Positions 24,687 to 45,767 of a stretch of DNA of 64,000 bases are shown in pieces; position 1 is the stretch's first letter; each line of letters opens with the position of its first letter. The stretch is from assembly GCA_037447605.1 (NCBI GenBank), contig CM074806.1, positions 4,011,755 through 4,075,754 of the forward strand, in the 5' to 3' direction. The DNA comes from Zygnema circumcarinatum (lineage: Eukaryota > Streptophyta > Zygnematophyceae > Zygnematales > Zygnemataceae). The notes under the pieces are model-generated. The model was given only the letters and a program-made list of their open reading frames with translations, did no database searches and had not been told where the DNA came from. The translations under genes were made by a program, and so were the position numbers.

Positions 24687-25655
24687 TCTGGCGTCGCCTT
24701 CCTCCCTGTCGGCCTTTGCCGTGCCTTGCCAGCCTGCCGGGAGCCAGCCTTCAGCAGCACGAGGAGCTGCTCTGCCACTGCAAATGCAGAGAGCTGTTTT
24801 GACGACAAGGAGGAGCAGGATTCGGCGACAATGGGAGACAAAGGTGGGAGACAACCGCTTCCTTGAAGGGACGATAAAAAGCTAGGGCAAGAGGGAGGGA
24901 GAGTGGGCGGAGAGAGTGAGTGAAAGTGGTAGTGCTGGCTCCAATCTTCACTGCGAACTCAATAAGTGGTCGAGCGTCTGCCAATGGTAACGGGCCACGT
25001 GGACACTTGTGTGCACGTGGTACTCTCCCATTGGAAACTGGACCGAAAGATCCACGTGGCAACACAAAGTGGCCGACTCCACTTCCTGCATGACGCGGAC
25101 GGTAAAGCATTCGGACCGTGGAATCAATTGTGGATCTGGGTCCACCACCGAGCTGATCCGCCCAATGGTGGATACGAAGGGCATCGGATTGTTTGAGAAG
25201 TGAATTAAATTTGGCTGCTTTTAGGAGGGCTTGAAGCGTGGTTGAGCCTAGACGTAGCTTTTTGCTCCTAGATTTTCTGCGTAGGTCCTTTGCGACCAGT
25301 TCCTCGTGGTTCCCCATGATGCTGATTTTGGCCGTGCACATTTGATGGCATCACGCCATCATGAAATCAATGCCACATCCTCTTTCTCTTAGGAGGTGCA
25401 GTTCCCTGTGCCAAACTTTTTTGTTTATTGTGTGGCTCCACTTAAAATTGTGCTTGACGTGAACTGAAATTCTCCCTCCACTATTTGCCTATACCTTTTT
25501 ATAATGCCATGGACGGACGATCTTGGCTTTGTCACGGTTCTTCAGAACTATATTTATGCTAACTTATAGAGATGTTACCATTGAACTCGGGTCTAAAGAG
25601 TTAGGCATTCCTTTTCAACCAATATTCCTCATATTTTGAAAAATGATGCAACGCC
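24687..25655. promoter_or_regulatory. Upstream region of the small membrane protein; EME1 3' flank
   Basis: Holds CACGTG G-boxes at 24996-25001, 25014-25019 and 25053-25058, with CCAAT-type sites near 24981, 25030 and 25162. This fits the promoter of the minus-strand gene starting at 24686. The part from about 25350 to 25655 is the 3' flank of EME1 and shows nothing else. Confidence 0.5.
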
Positions 25656-31470
<5,815 letters not shown>

Positions 31471-33074
31471 TCTCCCAAAGGCTCGAATTCAAGCAATTCT
31501 TCAATTAAATAAATGTCGAAGTCCCAGCGCTGCATCAGCCGGCCTTAAAAGCATGCTCTCGGAACTCCCAAAGGATCTCGCCTCCATTGCGCCAGCAAAT
31601 ACATATACAACTCCGGACCGTCGTTCTCAATTTTCTGCTTACCTCATCCAAGCTTTCCTTTTTCTGAGAAGCGCACGATAACTCTCGCCGAGGCCTATGG
31701 TCCTTGCAAAGGCCATCATCATACAGCCTCTGGAGAAGGAGCCTCCTCCTGCTCCCCTGCTTCAAGAAAGGCCTCCAGTTTGAATTCAACCCTAACGGCT
31801 TCAAAAAGGCTAAGTAGGAAAGGTACAGTGCCTGTGCAGGGCCGTACACGTGTCGTACGGAAACGTATGGAATGTAGCAGTTTGCACTTTTGTACTATTC
31901 TGTCGAGCTTGTTGATGTTGGGGATGATATTTGTTGTTGGTTTTTGGGCATACTGTCCATAAGATGACAGGGCATGAGTGCATCCAAAGCCAAGCCATGC
32001 CATGCCATGCCATCCACCAGCATTCACCACACAGTGATAGTATGAGCATCTTTTGGGGTAATTGCATTTTTTGGCAACCTTGAATTGTCCATTTTGCCTT
32101 TTGACCATTTGGGTCAAAAACTGGTAAAGAGTAAAAGGAATTCTCGTAGTTCAAGGTAGCCAAAACCGCTGACAAGCTTGGCAAGATGTTAAAAAGTGAA
32201 CACCGAAAAAGGAAGAACGAGACTTAACTGGCTCGCGTAAAGCACGAAAGTGCAAAAGCCCCCTCCCTGCCCTCCCTACATATTATTCACTCTACACGAA
32301 ACCTGCTGCTTGGAAAAACGTAGTATAAACCAGACCCTGACTGACAGTCTCTATGATATACACAGATCGGCTCTCCCTCCTGCCTCTCTCTCTCTCTCCC
32401 CCTCTCTCTTCTACCTTCCTCAACCTCCCTATACTGTACTACTGTCAACTGGATCCCTACTGTACAGCTTCCAAGGAGGACAAAATCCGAGCGTGTGAAT
32501 ACACTCTGCATAACTCTACTAATCATTATCAAGCCATTGGACAGTCCTCATGAATCTGCTGCCGCAGCAGCCTCCCAAATGCAGAGCCGGAGAATCATTC
32601 CTAGTGATACTCCCGAAAACAACACTGCCCAGAGGCCCAGGCATGACTTTCCCTGAGACACTGACCGTACACTTGAAAACTGATCGAAGATCCACAGCCT
32701 ATATCAGACGACCTGTATACATGGAGGACCTCCTCACTCTCGCCAACCGTTAGCTATATTCCGACGACTGTCTGTAAACTCAGCCTTCTGCTTTTGAAGG
32801 AATCATTCGATAGACAGCTAAACACCTTCCCCCTCCAAAACTGCGTCTTGACGTCAGATTATTGGGCTTCAGATTCTTGTACCTACTCAAGCCAGCGAAG
32901 CCCCCACCCCAAGTCGACAGCAGTTCTTGTTGGGTCCAGTGGCCGTGCAGGAAATTGGAGTCCGTCCGTCAAGATTGATGCTATGAAATGCAGCTATGCC
33001 ACCTTTCCAACGTCTAACTTCAGAACAAACAGCCACGGGCTATCGTCACCTCTCCCTCAAAGAGGAGCGTACTC
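31471..33074. promoter_or_regulatory. EME1 promoter region and CPP gene 3' flank
   Basis: Upstream of the EME1 ATG. At 31842-31860 a near-palindrome joins two CGTAC sites to a central ACACGTGT element. A short (GCCAT)n run lies near 31993-32012 and a CT tract near 32387-32410. The part from about 32500 to 33074 is the 3' flank of the CPP gene. No coding region was recognised. Confidence 0.45.
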
Positions 33075-36000
33075 TCAATCATCCGGCTCATCTCCACCGC
33101 AGACAATCTGGAGGCCTCGCGATATGGTCTGGAGTGACTTCGCTTGCTTTAGGGGTGAAACTCTCTTCTTATTAGGGGAGCTTACTTTAGTGGAAACTAG
33201 AGGAGGCGGCTCCTGCATTTCTTCTGTTAGAATGTCCTCCTGCCGAGGGCTTCCCACCTCTTCCCAGTTGCGTTCTTGTAGGAGGGCACTGAAGCCATTT
33301 ACTTCTACTTCCCCACGGAGCTCCATGCCACCTTCAGACTGCTCTTCTGATGGCGAGTTTACATCATCATCCTCAAAGTCCGTGGATCCTCCAACATACT
33401 CCAAGCCTGAAATGGCAGCGTTGAGTGAATGCTGATTGAATTCCTTGATTGAAGCCATTGCAATTTGGTCTCTTTCAGTTGGTGCAAACACTGGTGCTGA
33501 ACTTGAACTGATGTTCGATGACCTCCTCCTTATCTTTGTTTGAGGCCTGCCCCTCTCCGGAGCGCTGCCTTCCAACACCAGGGAATGATCTGTTGTCAGA
33601 CCAGAGCTAATAGTGGCAGGTGTACGTGCCCCTCTTCCAGCACCACTTGTTAACTTTGTGATAGACGAGCGAACAACCGCCAATGGTGATCGAGGAGCTG
33701 GAGTGCGAAAGATGGCAGGACTTGGCATGATTCCTGCCTCTGATGGCGAAGCTGCAGTCGATAAACCCATGGCTGAGTTCGGCCTTTTTCTTGATGTTCC
33801 TCCACCATGAGAAGCCTCGTCCCTGTTCTTACTTGAGCTGCCGATTGCTTCCAGATCGTTGCTTCGTACTGGGCCATGGTTATAGAATGCTAAACTCGAG
33901 TTTCCAGTAGAGACTGTAGGAGGAGATAGAGCATAGTTCGCATCATTGCCACACATAAGGGTTGCTCCGGGAGAGAGAGAAGCTCGCTTGGGTTCTTTCC
34001 GTGGCGACGGCGCAATGAAGAATGGGTGCAACTCTCCGCTCGAGTCTAACGAAAGGCTTTTGGAAGGGGTCCGCTCTTTGGATAAGGATCTGGGAGCGCT
34101 CCTGCAGTAGCCACTGACAAAGGTCAGACAGTGCAGGTGTGCGACAATTACAATGCCCTTACTCGGAATAGGACCTCTCAAAAAAAAATGGTTAGAAAGA
34201 ATAAAACCTCATATTACCACGACTTTGAACCCCTTGCGCATCCATATCACCTTGATTGTTGTGGAGTGGTCTCCACCTACTATTTGATTCACGTGTACCT
34301 GAGCACCTATTGTACTTTCACGTGCACAACATCATTACAGCTTTCGTTGCATCCAAGTCCTCAATATCAGGTTCTCTTGTGTTCATTCGCATTTACTAGG
34401 GGCTTTCACTCTGATGACAAATGTGGCTTCGGAAAGTTTACCCAAAGTATTGAAATGGAGTTGTGGGAGAAAGGCCGTTCTCTCTCCTTTCTCCTTTTCC
34501 GTCTGCACTGCTTGGAGACAAGAAGCAGGCTGCTCCTGTCTGGTGCTGTGGCTGTTCTACATCCAGATGCATTTCAGCGCTTTCCATTCCACTCTTGATG
34601 ATAGATTCTTCTGGAAAACCCTTTGCTATTCCGGCTGCCAAAGGAAACTCTGCGGCCCAGCACAAGGAAGATGCTCAACCCTGACGTCAAATTTGTTCAT
34701 GAAATGGACTACTTTGTAGTGAATTACTGCCAGGCTCATAAAAGCACTTCAGCCAAGCAAGAGGCTCTTGCTGATGAGCAAAAATAGACACTTGGTACAA
34801 ATTTAAAGTCAAATAGAAGCTGACAGGGATATGGACGACCGAGATGTCTGTAGGTCCATTGGCCTCTCTCCCACAATTAACAATAAAACTCTCCTGAACT
34901 TAAGAATAGAGCTTAAAGGATGGGCTTATGAGAGGATGACAAGAAAGGGACTTCCAGATCCGTCGCACACCTTTTGGTTCCAAATCATCGCTCCTTTGCC
35001 CACAAGGATTTTGACATCCTTCACAGCGGCATCCATCAGAACATCCCACTCCGGCCTGCCCTCACGATGAGAACACAAGCCCTGTCAGTCTCAGCTGCTT
35101 TGGGAGCAGCTCATTTTGAGAGTATCTTTGCTACACTCTTCAAACCAGACAAGATATCTTTTTCAGAGGAAAAACTTCAGCCACATTACAATCATAGCTG
35201 CAATTTTATATCTTAAGGGCAAGAAAGAAGGCTTGCGTTCAAGAGCAATTGAAGTTTAGAGAGCAAAAGGCAGGAAAGTTCACCTGGTAGCACTCGCAGT
35301 ACTTTTTCAAACACATGGATTTCTTGCAGTTGCAGCCACTCTTATGCCGCAGTCCAACTGCCAGCTGCTCTTGCCGTCTCTCATCCTACACATACGACAT
35401 GGCACCATAATCAGGACAGTGTTGGGAGCAGACCCTTGGAACTGGATGACTGTTCATAAAACATACTGAAAACGAACAAGAGGGGAGCAAAATTGAGACC
35501 ACCCAGAACTAATGGCGCGAAACAAGCCGTGCCCTTCATACAGTTTTATTGAGGCTGCGACCTTTTCCGACCGTATGCAAGAAATGAGCTTACACACTGT
35601 AAAAATTACTGGGAGAAACGGACCATAACCCACTTTACTCAAAAAAGCAGTCAGCTTTTGCAACGCAGAGGATACAACGATAAGGATCTTACTGCCAGAA
35701 CAGAGTTCGCCTGATCAGTGTCTTGGACGATTCTGGGCGTAAAAGCATTGGGATTTCGAACTTCAATTTGTTCTCTCGTTTCTTTGACCAATTTTTCGAA
35801 CTCTTTTGTGTTTTGGCAATCTTCACAGCGACAAGGCCCAATGCAGAACAGACCGGATCGGAAACAATCGCAGTACCTGCAACCAAATTATGATATCTGT
35901 GAGGTCTAGGCCAGAATTACAGTGAAACCCACATCCAGCACACCCACAAATGTAGCAGGTAATTTTTAGCACCTTGCCTTTTTTTTAACTCATTCGGCAA

Positions 36001-39000
36001 CTCAACAAGCGAAATGTACTTCATCTACTCAAGGGTTTGAACTGTCCTTTGGCCAGAACAAAGACTTGTGGTCAGAAAAGAGCAAGAAACATGTAGGTTA
36101 TATCCTTGCTAATAAACGAACCAGGAATACTTAATTGAAAAATACAAGGTTCTCGGTTCTCAGCATGGAAAAGCCACTTACAGTTTCAAGCACCTCGATT
36201 TCTTGCAGCTGCAGCGCCTGCATTCCCCAGCCTCCTTCACCCTGTGTATGCCCCACCTATATGCATCACACGCTGGCCTGACGAGAAACATGATCGTTCG
36301 TTTTAAGCTCCAGTTGATTGTTAGAAAGGTCAGTCATTGTCAGGGAATAGATTCATAATACAAACATGCTGAGGTTATCTGCTTTAACAAGTAAGGTATT
36401 CGGTTGGGGTCAGGATTTCAATAAAAACTAGGAACCCCTCCAAAATCACTGACAAAAACTGCAAGACAGAATCGTTCAGAAGTTCAACTGGTGCTGAGTA
36501 AAAGCGGGATTCCAACCCAGCTAAAGTTGGCAGATTACGACAGATTCAACCTGCAGTTGGCATATTTAGTTTCACCTTTTAAGTAAAACACCCTAGCTCC
36601 ATGCAAAGATAAGCAACGCAATTCACCTCTTCTTGCCATTTGAACTCCGACTCGTCTCCTCGCCTTCAGTATTATCCATCTCCATGGTGCCATACTCTAC
36701 AGATAGGCGCTTCACTCCATTTCCGGCCATAACGCCAGGGTGTTCTGCCACGTTATCCTCCCAGCTGTGAACACTGACTGTCTCCAAGCCGCGCACAATC
36801 ATCTTCCCCGACCCCATGAGCGACCCTGATATTGGCGTGGATCCTGCACGATCACCTGTCTGTTGGATTGAATCAGGAGAAGCTGCAACTTGTCTCGCAA
36901 GAGCCCCCAAAATTGAACTTTGGGAGAAGTTTGTCTGATGATCATGAAGAGATTGTGAGGTCCCGCAGATTCCAGAAGGTTGTTGCATTGTAAGATCACT
37001 ACTCGAAGGTGTATCAGCCAAGTCTTCTACAGGTTGCGCCGCAGTGAGTATAGCCAAGTCTTCCGAGAAACACCAGGACGAAGGCGTGTCTGAATCTCCT
37101 CCCACCACTGACATGCCTTGGCTTGTACCAGACATTGAAGCCTCCACCTGAGATACTCCAGCTGGAGCTGGAGTTCGGCAAATGGAATGGAGAGGGGGAG
37201 CGGCGGGTTGACCCAGAAGGGAGTCCTTGAAAGCTATGGCCCTTACTGCCTTCATCGTGTTCGCACTTCGAGAACCAGGACGAGAGGATGTTATCAGCAG
37301 ATGCTGCGAATCGTTTATGTGTGCTGTACTGGAAACTTGTAAGCCATTTGCCTCAGTAGCATTTGCGGAAGCACGTAACACATGACGATCTGCTGAATTT
37401 TGCAGATTCTGCTGCGCGCCTTCTCCAGAGTTTATGCTCCCACCTGCAAGTTTAAATGGGGAAGACCGTAGCCAGTCGGATGACTCCGCTGCAGCCTGGG
37501 GATCTGGTTCAACAACGTCATACCCACGTTCCTCAAAACCGTTTCCTATGACTTCGTGAGGTCCAGCTTCATCAACAACCAATAACGCGTCCCTGCTAGA
37601 CGAGACAGGTGCAGACATGTAGCTCCCACTCCAATTCGCAGTGCGAGGCTCTTCTACACTTATTGAGCGCTGAGCATGCTCCACTACTGGAACACATTCA
37701 CTGGAATTACACACAATTCCAGGATCTTCTGATTTGGAAGCAAACGCTGTGGTCGTGGCAGGGGAATCTCCTTCCAGAATCTTCGACGCAATAGCCTGCT
37801 CTGTACCGTCCACAGGAGCAAGCAAGGCTGCCGACGGAGCATGCTGAACCTTCAACTGCTGGCTGGTGCATTTCAATAAATTACCATCCTTTGTGTGTTT
37901 TGTCATCTGCAGAAAATGGCTTCAGAATTTCAGATACATCACAAACAAAATATACTGGCAGCACCACAGTCAATGCTGTTAGAAGCTTCTCGATGGACTG
38001 CACTACTCCAAAAAGCGAAATCACAGCATGTCTGTCAACAGAGTGGGCAGCTAAACTCGCTTCAAGACCATAACAACATTCATACAACAGAAGAAGCTCA
38101 CTACAAATAGGCAAGTCATTCCCACTGAACAAAAAAGAAAAATGAAAACCGTATTTGTCGTCTAAAATTTTTGACAATATGGAGGAAAGAGCTTTTCGAA
38201 TGGCTTTACTTGCGGTGGTGTTTGAGGTTCTCCATCATTGCCTGAACAATATCCAGATCCCCGGTGAGGATGGCCTGGCTCAATTGCAGAGAGGTTGCGA
38301 CCTCTGCATCCAGAGAGGTGTTTTTGTCACAAAAAAGGAAGGATTGTAACCCTTCCCGCAGATAGCCGAGCTTAGTGAAGCACAATATCATGCACATATT
38401 TGCACGTCGGCTGGGATGGAGGGGCACTCGTGAGTATACTTCAGCTACTTATGAAAATCCAGTGCACATTCGTTTGCAGCATGTGCTGCTGTCACATAAA
38501 ATGGAGAACAACCAGTCCATATAAACTGTGCCGCGTTTTTCCCAAACCGCATGTGTCAACTATCATGCAATGACTCTTTTTCAGAGGCAATACATGCACA
38601 TGCTCGTTCTCAAGTTCAAACCGCCGGTTCCACCAGGAATTTTCAACACATTATTACCTCCTAAAACGGCTTGCAAACAAAGTTGCCCAAAAACAAGGGT
38701 TACAGGCTAAGATCCTTTGACAAAGCCACACCTTCGAGGCCGGGGCCGCCGCTGAAGTGGAGAAACGAAAATGGTTGGAGGCAGTTGTGTGAGCGCAGAA
38801 AGGTCTTGGTACACTTGCGGATGGAATGCCTTTGTTGGTCGGATTGGGGATAAGTGATCGAAAATCGCTCCAAACGGAGACTCTCCACATGAGGAATCCT
38901 GGTTTGAATAGCAACCGGATACAACAATCAAATCAGCGAATGAAGAAAAAGATGGGAGCAAAACACAAATCACTTATCAGGAATGTTGCTATGATTGAAG

Positions 39001-39569
39001 AGATTTTTCAGTGACAAAAGGATAAGGATGCTGAACAGGGACTCTCCAAGTGCAATGGAAAAAAAGCTTTCATATTCTGTCTTTTTGAGAACTTCTCAAA
39101 CCGTATATTGAGAAAGCAATCCTGCGACTCCTTTTTCGAAATGATTTCATCATAAAAACTTCATGCAGCCAGACACAGTGGGCTATAGCATGTCTATGCA
39201 AATCGGTGACTGACAAGCTCCTTGCTCCGCCAATTCGTTGACACCCTAGACCTAATGTTTTAAAACATTAGGCCCAACTCCGACAAGAAACACTACACTG
39301 TCGAGGAGTCAAGACTCATTTTCGATACGTTATTCCTCTCCGTTTCCTGTCTAGCTCCTTGCAAAGCAACGAATCATCACTGCAGCAGACAATTGGAGGA
39401 GAAGCAGAAGGCCTAGTTGAAGGTCTTGAGCAGATCTGAGACAATCAGGCTGAATAATCCGTTGCATGGCATGGAAGTAAACAGAGCGTATAAAAAGGCT
39501 GCAAAAAAGAAGACTAAATACCTGTGCAGAGGAGCCAGTTATTGGATGTTGACGTTCAGGAGAGTCCAT
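33075..39569 (-). CDS. CPP family (tesmin/TSO1-like CXC) transcription factor
   Basis: DNA-binding protein of the CPP/TSO1/LIN54 family. Relatives bind CHR-type promoter elements in DREAM-like cell-cycle complexes (family knowledge). Start [16 protein letters not shown] at 39522-39569 joins in phase to exon 38731-38897, which carries the N-terminal family motif [20 protein letters not shown] and [12 protein letters not shown] long Ser/Thr/Pro-rich exon covers 36625-37906. The first CXC repeat spans about 36180-36282 ([14 protein letters not shown]) and 35700-35879 ([20 protein letters not shown]), followed by the conserved hinge RNPNAFTPR. The second repeat spans about 35285-35388 ([17 protein letters not shown]) and about 34980-35055 ([15 protein letters not shown]). 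The last exon is 33075-34101, a low-complexity tail ending GGDEPDD. Exons around 38150-38680 and 34440-34670 are uncertain. Both CXC repeats keep their cysteines. Confidence 0.87.
39251..39272. repeat. Perfect 22-bp palindrome in the first intron of the CPP gene
   Basis: CCTAATGTTT followed directly by its reverse complement around a TTTTAAAA core. It is perfectly self-complementary and could form a hairpin or bind a dimeric factor. Confidence 0.85.
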
Positions 39570-42397
39570 TTTCCAAATCGACTCGTCACGAGAATCAAAG
39601 ATCAATCTTGATCTGCTTGAAGGCCCTTGCACGAATCTGTTTGCACGGCTTCCTGGTTTTCTTATCCTAAAGATGCAACGAAGTCTTCGCAAACCTTACT
39701 TTCATCAACTTCAGGTATTCCCGTGAAAAAGGTTCTAGCTGTGGATTGATCCCACGACTCAGCAATGCTTTGCCTAGCCAATACTCAGTACCTCGGCATC
39801 ACATGAAGCTCACATTGACTTCACCAAGCCCAACACCGTCCTAACAGACCCTCCTTTTCACACCTAAAGCCTAGCAGCGTCCTTCCAGACCTCCCCCCGC
39901 CTTCCAAACCTCCTCCTCCAAACACCCCTCCTCCAATACCCTCTCCAAAACAGCCCCCTCACTGCAACCCTACCGCTAAAGCCGCCGCCTTTGCAAGCCT
40001 ACGCCTTCCCCCAAACCCTACCCTCTTCAGCCGCCACCACAGGCACACGTGTCAGCCGGCCGTCGGCCAGTCCCAGTCCTGCTGCCAGCCATGGATGGCC
40101 GCCCGCCCCCCTCCCAAAGCCGAGCCGCGTTTTCCCGCCCTTTACCAAAAGTGGGCGTCCCCTTGCCGCCCGGGCGGGCCGACTTGGCGCTATCCTCCCA
40201 CGTCAAGCCCCACAACGACGGGAACCACGCGCCCGAATCGCATTGTGAACGGCTATGTGAGAACGCATTCGGGATCCGAAATAGTCGGAAAGGGGAAAGG
40301 AGGTTCGTGTGAATGGATATAGAAATGTGTTCACACGAGGGATTGGAAAGCGATTGTAGTGGGAACGGTTCAGGATTGAGCTAGATCGGGTCGTCGGCTA
40401 GCGGAAGTGGAAGCGCGTTTGGCGTACGGACGGAGACGGATTTCGGCGCTTCTGAGGGCGAGACAGGCGGTTACTGGGGCAGAAATGGGTCCATTTGAAC
40501 AGATTTCGTACGGCGGGCGTTGACTACGGTGACGGTCGCGGTGCCTTCACAACGGATATCTTACGGGATATTTTAGGAAACGATTCAATGCGATACGATT
40601 CGATATCGAGTCCATTGGATTGCCGTTCGAGTGCAAGTTCTTGGGCGAAGGAATTTCTTGAACATTGTAATGTATTGTTGGCTCTTGACTTTGCATGTGT
40701 AATAGCGGCAGAAATTACAATCAACAGCGACATTCACAGTTCTTGTTGCGAAAATCATCTAGCTTTCGTAAGTGCTGGAAGGTCCGCTTATGACCAACGT
40801 TCACACTTTCACACTATTGCAATATAGTCATGCGCGTATGCAACATCATAATTAGGATCAAGAATACCCGTTCTTAACTTTCAGTGACATCAAAACCACA
40901 AGAAACATGAAAGCCATCAAAGGCCAACAAATCCCAGGAACCGGCCACAAATGACCTAAGGCCGAAAGAAAAAGCCATGAGCTGGGCCAATGCTTCGAGG
41001 CCAACAACAACGCGGCTCTTACCAGCAGCCGCCCAGGTCGCCGATGTGCGCCACGTGGCGCGCAGGGAGGAGCGGACGACCATCGGACGGCCGGCCACCA
41101 AGGAAGGTATCCAACGGGCGTTGAAGCAACTGACAATCTCAACGGCTATGGGAGCAGCCTCGCAGGCACAGTCGGTGGCGGTGGGGGGCGGTGTGCTCCG
41201 TACAGATGGAGAGCCGTGCCATTCAGATAGTGTGAACATGAACGGACTATGAGTATGACCTATGAACACGAAGATCCATGCTTCTAGGCAACGCAACACG
41301 CCTCTAAGCCAAAGGGACCCATCCTGGTGGCAATGACAACATGAGACTGCGTAAGCGGCACCATGGAGAACCCTATTTCCACAGCGCAGACGTCAGCAAA
41401 AGTGTGGTACCGTACGAATGGCGCTTGGACGACAGCCCGACAGGGCGGCCAACCGTCGTTAGCGACTGGACGCACAGAAATCGCCACATCGCAGGCGTAT
41501 CGACCACTGGCCGACAGAGTCTGCCGGTGCCGGTGAAGCCGCCGCCGCCGGTACCGTACCGTACTTCCACACTCAAACTCTGCAGTGCAAAATCGAGTTT
41601 CGGGTGGTCGGCACAATCTGTGCCGGTCAGAGCCGATACGCCGGCGAAGTGGCGATATCTATATTTACTCACGACAAAACGGCAAAACGACAAATTTGCC
41701 GCCGTCCTCGCCGCTCCTCCTGGTGGTCGATGGCTCCTGATTGGGTCAATCGCTGATCGATCTGTCGGTGCTGCGACCCGTGAGTCACCAGGACGTTTCA
41801 ACTTACCCAACCAGGGATTGCCACGTGCCACACACATGGCATGTTATGATTGGTTTAGACGGAGTGGACAAATCTCCTCACTTGATTTCGTACGGTACAA
41901 CCCAGGAGATTGCGGACGTTGACGTTGACCTCATTATCCGTACGTCAACCCTTCCGACAAATTTCCGTCGGGCATGTCAGGCCTACAGAAACGACAAACC
42001 TCGTCGCCCCCAGTCAGGCACGACGCCCAATTTACAATCTCCAAAAAAGGACAAAACACACTTGTGCGAATTTTTTGTTCCTCCAATAGGAGGCCTCCAC
42101 GTGTATACGCGGGTCGACAACCGTACGCACTCTCGTCCGATTCTCCTGTCCGTACGCGAATTTCTGCAAGCCGCTGCGGAATTCTGGCCGTACGGCCTCG
42201 TTTGGCCGATGGCCAAACCTGCCGCCCCCCTCAGCCTCTCCTGCGCCGCCACCTGGCCAGCTGGAGCCATCGCCAAGTGGCATCCAGGGCCCCCCTTCAA
42301 AAGGAAGGCCCTCCCTCTCTCTTCCCCACCCGCTCCTCTCTGCCCTCTCGCTCTCCCTCCTCTCGGCCTCGCTCTACAGTCTCTCCCTCCCGCCGCC
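39570..42397. promoter_or_regulatory. Divergent 2.8-kb intergenic region, CGTACG-rich
   Basis: Lies between the CPP gene (minus) and the root-cap-like gene (plus). The CPP side (39840-40030) is C-rich. From 40420 to 42200 the palindrome CGTACG recurs at about 40422, 40507, 41411, 41888, 41939, 42122, 42152 and 42190. Further GTAC cores include GTACCGTACCGTAC at about 41561-41574. G-boxes occur near 40045, 41050 (GCGCCACGTGGCGCGC), 41821 and 42099, and tandem TTGAC at about 41916-41926. Short open frames in the region have no family resemblance. The leader before 42398 is CT-rich. Confidence 0.5.
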
Positions 42398-44627
<2,230 letters not shown>

Positions 44628-45767
44628 GAGCTGGGATGGAGTACTAAAAGACTCAGGGAAAGAAATTGAAAGGAACTGAAACTGTGGGGGAAGGGGGGGG
44701 TCAGAAATTAGGGTTGTGTAAAGTTTTTGAAAGATAGGGTTTGGATCATAGGGCCCGTCTTCAATGGAGGGAGGACGGATGTTTTGGTGTGTGAGAGAGT
44801 GTACATTATTTTTTGGGTCAAACAGCTGAAACTTGAATCCTGAATTGGTGATTTCAGGTTTCGGCTGGCCCCTCGTAGAAAAAAGGATTTTGTATTCAAC
44901 AGTAGAGCAACAGCAGTAGCAAGCAGTAATGATGCAGTTTGAAACGGCTTACTACGGTGACGATTGGAGAAAAATTGGAATCAATAATTGGATTTTTTTT
45001 TTATATATATATGTTGGGTGGATTAGATCACTACCTTTAAAAATTGTCAGCGTTCATTGATATGCTGTCTCAGGTGGAGGGAAAGGGAGAGCGATAGGGA
45101 TTGAGAGAGGAGGAGAGAGAGAGATGTAGGTCTGAGGGAGGCAGTGAAGAGAATGCTTTGAAAAGTAATCAATTAATCTTTTGAATTTCCACATCAACTT
45201 CATACATTTTCACCGATGATCCTCTAAGCCCATTTCCTCCTGTACCAAAGCTTCTACAATTTACATATAAACTTGATTACATAAACTACCCAAAATTGTG
45301 AGACCCGACAAGTTGTGTCTCTGTCCTACTTGAGCAAAGTAGACAGCTCCTATGTACATATTCCAGTGTGTATTGACTCACACCTTCCTATGAAAACGGC
45401 ATCCTCTACACACTAATATAGGTAAGGATGAGCTACTCTAATCGCCCTACAACTGTACCTACGGTTGGCAAAACCCAGTATCTTGCCAAAGCGCTACAAA
45501 TAGTATTAACAGTTCTGAGATCAGATGTCTGATTTAGCAGAGGTGAGTGCCTCCGTCACTAGTCAAAATCATTTGCTTTTGATCCCAACAATCTGGAATC
45601 CTAACAATGTACAAAATGCTAAGCTGCTTTCAATCTTTAGCTGAAAGGCGCAGCCACCTGGCCCACCTTGCGGTGAAGGTGCATACCTGTTGTTATTTTT
45701 CTCGTCAACATTCTTCTCTCCCAGAAAAAAATGAATCGTTTGAGCAGCCTGTTGCTCAGTCCTAACC
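44628..45767. other. Convergent intergenic region
   Basis: Lies between the 3' ends of the plus-strand root-cap-like gene and the minus-strand large secreted gene. Contains a T-run with TATATATA at about 44993-45011 and a short GA run near 45105-45123. No gene seen. Confidence 0.5.

Noticed and set aside
24751-25341. A 196-codon minus-strand frame with a basic N-terminal part
   Set aside because: It runs through the G-box promoter region and ends in low-complexity sequence. No family match, though expression of the first 50 codons cannot be excluded.
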